64,000 nucleotides of DNA from NCBI RefSeq assembly GCF_037023145.1, contig NZ_CP146094.1:1-64000 (forward strand). Reading direction: 5' to 3'. The translations under genes were made by a program, and so were the position numbers. This stretch comes from Ralstonia sp. RRA. GTDB lineage: Bacteria > Pseudomonadota > Gammaproteobacteria > Burkholderiales > Burkholderiaceae. A model generated the notes under the pieces. That model saw only the letters and a program-made list of their open reading frames with translations, did no database searches and had not been told where the DNA came from. Positions 59,495 through 64,000 of the stretch are shown here, piece after piece. Position 1 is the stretch's first letter. Each line of letters begins with the position of its first letter.

Positions 59495-60181
59495 CTAGTC
59501 CCCTACAGGCGCAGCAGCCGGATTCGCATTAAGGATTCCGCTTGCAGCCCTCAAGAGCCGGGCCGCGACGTCCGCAGATACATTCTCGGCCCCCAGATTG
59601 AGGGCAAGTGCATCCGCCATCGCCTTGAGTTGCCAGTCCGCCAGTCTGAGCGTCCTAGGGTCGCGCAAGACGTCCCCGTTGAGACCAATCAATGGCTGGA
59701 GCGCATCTCTCGGGTATGTGAAAGTGCAGCCGGCCGCGCCTTCAACAGGGTCTAGCCATACCTCAACATCGTCGTGAGCGCCAATTGCGCTGACTGTTCC
59801 CAGACGTCCCCGCGTGGCGTTCTGGTGGCATTCCGAGCCAAACTCGACGTCAGACCGCACCCGCACGCGACACCCTTCGTCGAGCCCAATCACAGTTGAG
59901 AGCAGATCGGGGAAGAGAACTCGATCAACCGCTGCGACCGCCGTCCCATATGCAAGCTTCGCGCCCCTTTTAGCTCGCTTGGCGTTTTCGGAACGGACCT
60001 CCTCGTAGAGGTGCAAGAGAGCAGCGGAGAGTGCGTCGTAGGGCCTGAGCCGCATCTCTCGAGGAGCACCCCGCATGATCAAGTGCATTGCCTTCACGGG
60101 AGCGCTGTCTTCACCTGGCGTCGGGCCATATGAGCCCCAACCGCTTCCGGCGGGCGCCCCGCTGCATCCGTCAAAAGCCAT
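59495..60181 (-). CDS. Hypothetical protein, 228 aa
   Basis: ATG 60181 with GAGGAG about 12 nt upstream (ATG 60088 possible). Middle helical and basic (YEEVRSENAKRAKRGAKLAY), then a beta-rich part with GLDEGCRVRVRSDVEFGSEC and an SH3-like turn GRLGTVSAIGAHDDVEVWLD. Function unknown. Confidence 0.58.
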   Translation of the reverse strand: MAFDGCSGAPAGSGWGSYGPTPGEDSAPVKAMHLIMRGAPREMRLRPYDALSAALLHLYEEVRSENAKRAKRGAKLAYGTAVAAVDRVLFPDLLSTVIGLDEGCRVRVRSDVEFGSECHQNATRGRLGTVSAIGAHDDVEVWLDPVEGAAGCTFTYPRDALQPLIGLNGDVLRDPRTLRLADWQLKAMADALALNLGAENVSADVAARLLRAASGILNANPAAAPVGD

Positions 60182-60326
60182 GTCTTTCTCGACTCCTCTG
60201 TTTCGACGCTGCAGAATGGCTCAAGGCGGCAGGGATCAACTCTGCTTTACCGGGAAAGGAAGGCAGTTCTGAAGCGCCACAGCATCCCCTCCCCAATCCT
60301 GACATTCTGCCGTCCGCTGTCTATAC

Positions 60327-61085
60327 TTAACGCCAGGGATGGCCGTTTGCCCACATACCGTTGAAGTCGCCCATGTACTGTTGAGCCAGTGCACGATTGC
60401 GCCAGTCAGCACGGAAGTTTTCGTGGTTGTACTTCTCAGCGCGAACGGTGAAATTTAGCGATCCGGTCCCGACCGTCTCTCCGTCGCTGATGAGGTACTT
60501 GTTGTGCATCAGCGGTGCGTCATCCACATACCGGACCTGCGCGCCGACCGCAGCAAGACGTCCGGCTATAGAAGCTCCCTTGCCGACGTTCTCCTTCGCA
60601 TCGACAACGATGCGCACCTGCACACCACGACGCATGGCGGCGACGACTGCCTTCTCAAAGCGCTTGTTCGTGAACTCGTAGGCTGCGATATCCAGGGATC
60701 GCGTGGAAGCCTTTACGACATGCAGCGCCACATTCATCGCCGAACGATTGGGCGAGAAGCCGACTTCGATCGTGCCTGCTGCCGGTACCGTCACCGCACT
60801 TTCACCCGACGAACTGGCGGCATCGTCTTGATTTTCGTCGTAGCCGCGAGAACCGTGGTACCCCCTGCGGCCCTGGTACGAAGTGTTTTGGTAACCGCCC
60901 TCACGGTTGTCTCGAGACATTGCCGCGGCGATCTTGGCCAGCACGTCAGGGGATGAATGGGAAGTCGGTTGCTCGACGCGATTGCCATGCCAAATGCCAA
61001 TGCTGTCGAGAGCCGAATCGACGATCCCCGCTTGCGCGAATGCAGGCGCAATTAGGAGTGCTGCGCAGATGAATAGCTTCTTCAT
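60327..61085 (-). CDS. Secreted PLD-family nuclease (Nuc-like), 252 aa
   Basis: Signal peptide MKKLFICAALLIAPAFAQA. C-terminal phospholipase-D domain with one HKD motif, MHNKYLISDGETVGTGSLNF (H-x-K-x4-D-x6-G-S-x-N), preceded by RSLDIAAYEFTNKRFEKAVV, as in plasmid-encoded endonuclease Nuc of pKM101. Such enzymes are dimers acting on DNA in the periplasm. A Q/G/Y-rich linker (residues 60-90) separates the two parts. Confidence 0.88.
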   Translation of the reverse strand: MKKLFICAALLIAPAFAQAGIVDSALDSIGIWHGNRVEQPTSHSSPDVLAKIAAAMSRDNREGGYQNTSYQGRRGYHGSRGYDENQDDAASSSGESAVTVPAAGTIEVGFSPNRSAMNVALHVVKASTRSLDIAAYEFTNKRFEKAVVAAMRRGVQVRIVVDAKENVGKGASIAGRLAAVGAQVRYVDDAPLMHNKYLISDGETVGTGSLNFTVRAEKYNHENFRADWRNRALAQQYMGDFNGMWANGHPWR

Positions 61086-61144
61086 GGTCCTGTCCTGTTC
61101 TGGTTGTACCTACGACGCCAATGCTACGTACCGCTACACCGATT

Positions 61145-61200
61145 TCTACTGGTGACGATGTTGGCCAGGTCAAGGCGTCTCAACTTCCTATCGGGAAGTT
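61145..61200 (-). promoter_or_regulatory. Promoter with perfect AACTTCC-N5-GGAAGTT dyad
   Basis: Dyad core AACTTCCTATCGGGAAGTT (61182-61200), then -35 TTGACC (61168-61173) and -10 AGTAGA (61145-61150, 17-bp spacing), minus strand. Drives the PLD nuclease gene; no leader A or B follows. Confidence 0.62.
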
Positions 61201-61250
61201 ATGGTCTCACTGATGCATGTTCTTTGCCAGCCTTGCGCTGCCGTGCAGGC

Positions 61251-61278
61251 AAAAAAAAACCCGCGCAGCGCGCGGGTT
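61251..61278 (-). terminator. Intrinsic terminator
   Basis: Minus strand: AACCCGCGC-gct-GCGCGGGTT followed by nine T residues. Ends the GHKL ATPase gene (stop 61297). Confidence 0.93.
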
Positions 61279-61296
61279 AAAGGTGAGATAGTGAAA

Positions 61297-62925
61297 CTAA
61301 GCGACCACGGCAGGCAACTGCTCTACGATGTTGAGACGACCGTGTGCGTTTACCTCCAAGACAAAACGCGTATTGCGTACTGAGTCAGTGTCCACCCAGA
61401 CGTCCGACAGAAGATCGGTTAGAAGATCCTGCGGCTTCACGTTCCGAGCCTGCTTGATCCATCGGCTGTACTTCGCCAGGCACTCGCGCTCGTACTGCTC
61501 ATCATAGCGATCGTCGTCCGAGAATGCGTTGAACTGCAAAACACCTTCACCTTTGCTTGCGCTGGGCGGGCTGTAGACGGTAACGCTCTCCAACGATTTC
61601 TCTCCGTGACCGATCGCGATTTCGTGATCGGCAACCTTGACATCACCCCAAGGCCCCTTGATAAGCACCCCGTCGCAGACCTGTATGTCGAATGAGTGCG
61701 TTTCATGGTCGGATCCCGCTGTTGCTCCAGGACTCACGATCTCGAAGCTGACTTCGAGATCGTCAATCAGAGGCGCGTTCATGAGCCAGTGACCTTTGGG
61801 GACCTCTCCCCGAACAATAAAGGCTTCCATCTTCATAACGTAGGCTCTCTTGACTGCGCTGAGGAGGTCTTCCTCGAGATCCACACTTCCGGATCCACGA
61901 ACCACTCGTACGACTCCCTTCTCGAAATCCGACCTCTTAAGAGGCTGGGCATTTGCACCCCTGTGAGCATAAGGGCTGTGCCAATCCGCAAAACATCGCA
62001 GATCGTCCAGGATATCCACCTCGCTCGCCGGTACAACAGGAAGCTCGCGGAGCAGATCCGGCGCACATTTGGACGCAACCCTCCAGTAGGCATTGGCAAA
62101 CTCGACGGGGTCCATCTTGCCTTGCAGCTCAGCGAGCATGGAATAGGCGACTGCGGACACCTGCGCCTCGATTTCCTTGGCTTTGTCCTCCGCATCGATC
62201 AGGCAGTTGCGGTCAGGCAGCTTCGCTTTGTACCTTGCGCTATCGAGGTGAACGATAGCGTCGGGGCGCGAGGAATGGCTTCCCAGTACGCGAATGCCCT
62301 GAAGATACACTGCGGTCCGCCGTCCAAATCCGAAGCCCTTGAGGTCGCGAATCGAAACGGCCCCGACCGGTGTTGCGACGAACGTTTGGGCGTCCTGAGC
62401 GTCTGGTCGCTCCAGTTCTTCGCCGTTAAAAAAGATAGGAATCGGGTAGCCGCGCGCGATCTCTCTCAAGGCGCTGCCTATACGATTCTCGTCGAAGGTC
62501 AGGTTGCTCAAGGTCAGCCGTGTGCCACTCGCCACCTCACCAGCTTGCAGCGAGAAATCACGCATCTCGAGCAAGTCGAGAGTGCGCGCCTCGAGGCGTT
62601 GTCCGCAGGACTCGACCTTCAGCACCTCGCACGCAAACAGTGCACTTGTGAACCCCATACCAAATGGGTTTTCGAGCGACTGCGTTTGAGCATCCCAGCC
62701 GCTCTCGGCGATCGTGAACAGCTTCTGGAAGTCCTGGACCCCTTGACCGTCATCGATGACAGTCAGCGATTTTCCTTCCAGGCGGATGTCGACCATGCTT
62801 GCGCCGGCTCGACGGCTGTTCTGAATCAGCTCGGCCAGGAAGGTCGAGAAATTCGAGAACGCGAACTTCAGGTTCTTGACCAGGTTGCCCTGGTTGACTG
62901 CAATACGTACGGAAGAAGAGGACAT
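61297..62925 (-). CDS. GHKL-fold ATPase, 542 aa
   Basis: ATG 62925; a longer frame would run through leader B14. N-terminal Bergerat ATP-binding fold: STFLAELIQNSRRAGASMVD (E32/N36, N box), LTVIDDGQGVQDF (D58, G1 box) and NPFGMGFTSALF (G2 box). This is the Hsp90/MutL/MORC-type architecture. The C-terminal 330 residues are unlike known Hsp90 or MutL partners. Single-gene transcript with the full promoter-A-B set. Possibly a plasmid defence or DNA-clamp ATPase. Confidence 0.85.
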   Translation of the reverse strand: MSSSSVRIAVNQGNLVKNLKFAFSNFSTFLAELIQNSRRAGASMVDIRLEGKSLTVIDDGQGVQDFQKLFTIAESGWDAQTQSLENPFGMGFTSALFACEVLKVESCGQRLEARTLDLLEMRDFSLQAGEVASGTRLTLSNLTFDENRIGSALREIARGYPIPIFFNGEELERPDAQDAQTFVATPVGAVSIRDLKGFGFGRRTAVYLQGIRVLGSHSSRPDAIVHLDSARYKAKLPDRNCLIDAEDKAKEIEAQVSAVAYSMLAELQGKMDPVEFANAYWRVASKCAPDLLRELPVVPASEVDILDDLRCFADWHSPYAHRGANAQPLKRSDFEKGVVRVVRGSGSVDLEEDLLSAVKRAYVMKMEAFIVRGEVPKGHWLMNAPLIDDLEVSFEIVSPGATAGSDHETHSFDIQVCDGVLIKGPWGDVKVADHEIAIGHGEKSLESVTVYSPPSASKGEGVLQFNAFSDDDRYDEQYERECLAKYSRWIKQARNVKPQDLLTDLLSDVWVDTDSVRNTRFVLEVNAHGRLNIVEQLPAVVA

Positions 62926-62986
62926 GTTTGCTCCAAAGAAAATGCGGAGCAAACGACCCAGCGGGACGAAAGCCCCGCGAGGGTGA
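62926..62986 (-). promoter_or_regulatory. Leader B14: RBS-switch RNA
   Basis: Outer ACCC/GGGU; inner GCGGG/CCCGC. The loop pseudoknot is unusual: GC-uuu-CG facing CG-uuu-GC with three U-U mismatches. The alternative GUUUGCUCC/GGAGCAAAC is a perfect 9-bp hairpin hiding the whole ribosome site. Confidence 0.78.
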
Positions 62987-63065
62987 GATAGGAATTCGCA
63001 CCTCCAACCGAAGGCGGTTCCAAGAGTTGAATTGCTGCTGTGTCGAAAGCGGACAACAACAGCCT

Positions 63066-63088
63066 GGCTGGGCACGGTCCAGCTACCG
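63066..63088 (-). promoter_or_regulatory. Leader A (e): AGCUGG-loop pseudoknot
   Basis: Minus strand: CACGGU-AGCUGG-ACCGUG stem (6 bp), then CCAGCC. The loop GCUGG pairs with CCAGC by Watson-Crick pairs only, where other copies use CUAGC and one G-U. Bases 62987-63065 contain one hairpin and no gene. Confidence 0.82.
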
Positions 63089-63107
63089 TGATCGAGGATC
63101 GGGATGG

Positions 63108-63133
63108 ATTGTAACTCAGTTTCCCGATAGGAA
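63108..63133 (-). promoter_or_regulatory. Promoter with TTCC-N5-GGAA dyad (e)
   Basis: Minus strand: ACTTCCTATCGGGAAAC (core 63121-63133), -10 TACAAT (63108-63113). Drives the GHKL ATPase. Confidence 0.66.
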
Positions 63134-63186
63134 GTACAAGCGGGCCGCTTCGATGGTGCCATCGCAATTACCAGCCACCTTTGGAC

Positions 63187-63225
63187 AAAAAAAATGCCCC
63201 GGCCCCTTGTGGGGTCGAGGCGGGG
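63187..63225 (-). terminator. Intrinsic terminator
   Basis: Minus strand: CCCCGCctcGACCCC ... GGGGcCGGGG stem followed by ATTTTTTTT, downstream of the gene with stop at 63260. Confidence 0.85.
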
Positions 63226-63259
63226 AAGCGCAATGAAGTCGCCATCGCAAGCAGCTTGC

Positions 63260-64000
63260 TTACGCTGCCTCCTGGAACAGATCCCTTTGCTGGTCGTCCC
63301 GACTGAGCAGCATTTTGTGTTCTGCATCGCCGATTGCGTTCCGGATCAGATGCTCATCCAGTTCGGTTGGCGTAAGGTTCAGCCGCTCGGCGAGGCGGGT
63401 GAAGTACTGCCCTCGCTTCGCCATTTCCTGATACCGCTGAGCCATGCCTGACGGCAACCGCAAGATCCCTTCGTTCAGCCAAAACCGCGCGGAAGAGATT
63501 GCGGGTTCAGACTGAGTTTCAAGCATCAAGCGCGTGTCGAACGTACAGGTAACAAATGCGCACGCGGCCTCGGCGTCCACTTCAAGCTGGTCAGCTTCTT
63601 CGAAGTAGACTACGCGTTCGCCGGCCGTCGTTGCTGCATAGTTTGAAACCCGTTTGCCGTGACGATATCGGTTCCACTGTTCCGCCCCGTAATCACGCAG
63701 GCCGTCCACAGGTGCCTCGGCATCGTACTGTCCAACCCGATACCACCCATGAAGCGGGATCGGAATCTTTGGGTATGTCGCGACGACCGGAACCTCATAG
63801 CGTCGGCCCAACGTGTGCACGTCGTGCCAAATCGCCACCGCTGGGAAGGCCTGCGGCGCATAGTGGTGCATCGACAAGAAGAAGTCGATCGCGACCAATT
63901 GCTGCGGCGTCACCAACTGGAACTGAATATCGCAGAGCTCTCGGTTCACCGGGGTGTCTTCCAGTTTTCCCGTGGCCAGATCAGCTTGATGCCGGTCTGC
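63260..64000 (-). CDS. Hypothetical protein, N-terminus beyond window
   Basis: Open to the last base, so the 5' end is missing; 246 codons visible. An internal GTG (63949) is not needed as a start because the upstream codons (ADRHQADLATGKLEDTPV) read well. Segments LVAIDFFLSMHHYAPQAFPA and EGILRLPSGMAQRYQEMAKR suggest a soluble enzyme-like or phage-type protein. I do not recognise the family. Confidence 0.6.
   Translation of the reverse strand, partial: ADRHQADLATGKLEDTPVNRELCDIQFQLVTPQQLVAIDFFLSMHHYAPQAFPAVAIWHDVHTLGRRYEVPVVATYPKIPIPLHGWYRVGQYDAEAPVDGLRDYGAEQWNRYRHGKRVSNYAATTAGERVVYFEEADQLEVDAEAACAFVTCTFDTRLMLETQSEPAISSARFWLNEGILRLPSGMAQRYQEMAKRGQYFTRLAERLNLTPTELDEHLIRNAIGDAEHKMLLSRDDQQRDLFQEAA

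Noticed and set aside
543..62986. Repeated G/C hairpins as a CRISPR or REP array
   Set aside because: Copies are dispersed, differ in sequence, and always abut a start codon; there are no spacers.
61696..62991. 431-codon plus-strand open frame antisense to the GHKL ATPase
   Set aside because: The minus strand carries the ATPase motifs; the antisense frame has no ribosome site and runs through leader B14.
1..64000. tRNA or rRNA genes, replication origin iterons
   Set aside because: None seen on reading through both strands; no cloverleaf, no tandem iterons and no Rep-like protein in the window.

Overview
The window is GC-rich and dense with short genes. It has no rRNA, tRNA, ribosomal-protein or central-metabolism genes and no phage structural genes. 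What can be recognised is plasmid-type accessory content: a complete PRTRC cassette (ParB-related, ThiF-related), a second ParB-domain protein, a DUF1173-type protein, a Nuc-like phospholipase-D nuclease, a MazEF-type toxin-antitoxin pair, an orphan prepilin peptidase, DNA methyltransferases and helicases, and one IS1595-type insertion sequence. Together with the codon style this suggests a large plasmid (or plasmid-like element) of a beta-proteobacterium, most likely Burkholderiales. That assignment is inference; no replication gene or origin is visible here.

Layout. 1-2.6 kb: a minus-strand operon of small unknown genes. 3.1-8.5 kb: plus-strand genes (a frame-split NADAR-like gene, DUF1173, unknowns). 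8.5-20 kb: a long minus-strand run of small unknown, membrane and exported proteins. 19.8-22.3 kb: MazEF, an SRAP (YedK-like) protein and a small SOS-type gene. 22.3-23.4 kb: the insertion sequence, which sits exactly inside a LexA box. 23.6-29.7 kb: the PRTRC operon. 29.8-33.6 kb: prepilin peptidase, a membrane HExxH protein and unknowns. 33.6-39.0 kb: a plus-strand operon of two tandem paralogues, a methyltransferase-helicase fusion and a small protein. 39.2-43.8 kb: two minus-strand operons, one pairing a PAPS-reductase-like PP-loop protein with a NADAR protein. 43.9-50.9 kb: small membrane/SlyB-like genes, a second ParB, an HhH-GPD glycosylase-like protein and a frame-split DUF1643 gene. 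50.9-64 kb: lipoprotein, DUF5131, UvrD-like helicase, GGDEF-EAL protein, beta-class methyltransferase, PLD nuclease, GHKL ATPase and a gene cut by the window end.

The most striking signal is not a protein. Fourteen cistrons are preceded, right up to their start codons, by the same kind of RNA architecture (here 'leader B'). An outer CCC/GGG stem encloses a G-rich/C-rich hairpin. The hairpin loop imitates that gene's own Shine-Dalgarno-to-AUG spacer, and a middle strand can pair either with the loop (pseudoknot, ribosome site free) or with the ribosome site itself (sequestered). The paired sequences differ from gene to gene while the pairing is kept, which is covariation visible within one window. 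Seven transcription units also start with a second compact element ('leader A'): a hairpin with loop AGCUGG whose loop pairs with a downstream CUAGC. Its stem and loop pairings also covary. Six of these seven promoters carry a TTCC-N5-GGAA dyad, two of them with a mismatch or shifted position noted in their entries, and two further genes carry a good dyad. PRTRC, the methyltransferase-helicase operon, the PAPS/NADAR operon and the GHKL ATPase therefore appear to form one regulon with common transcriptional and translational control.
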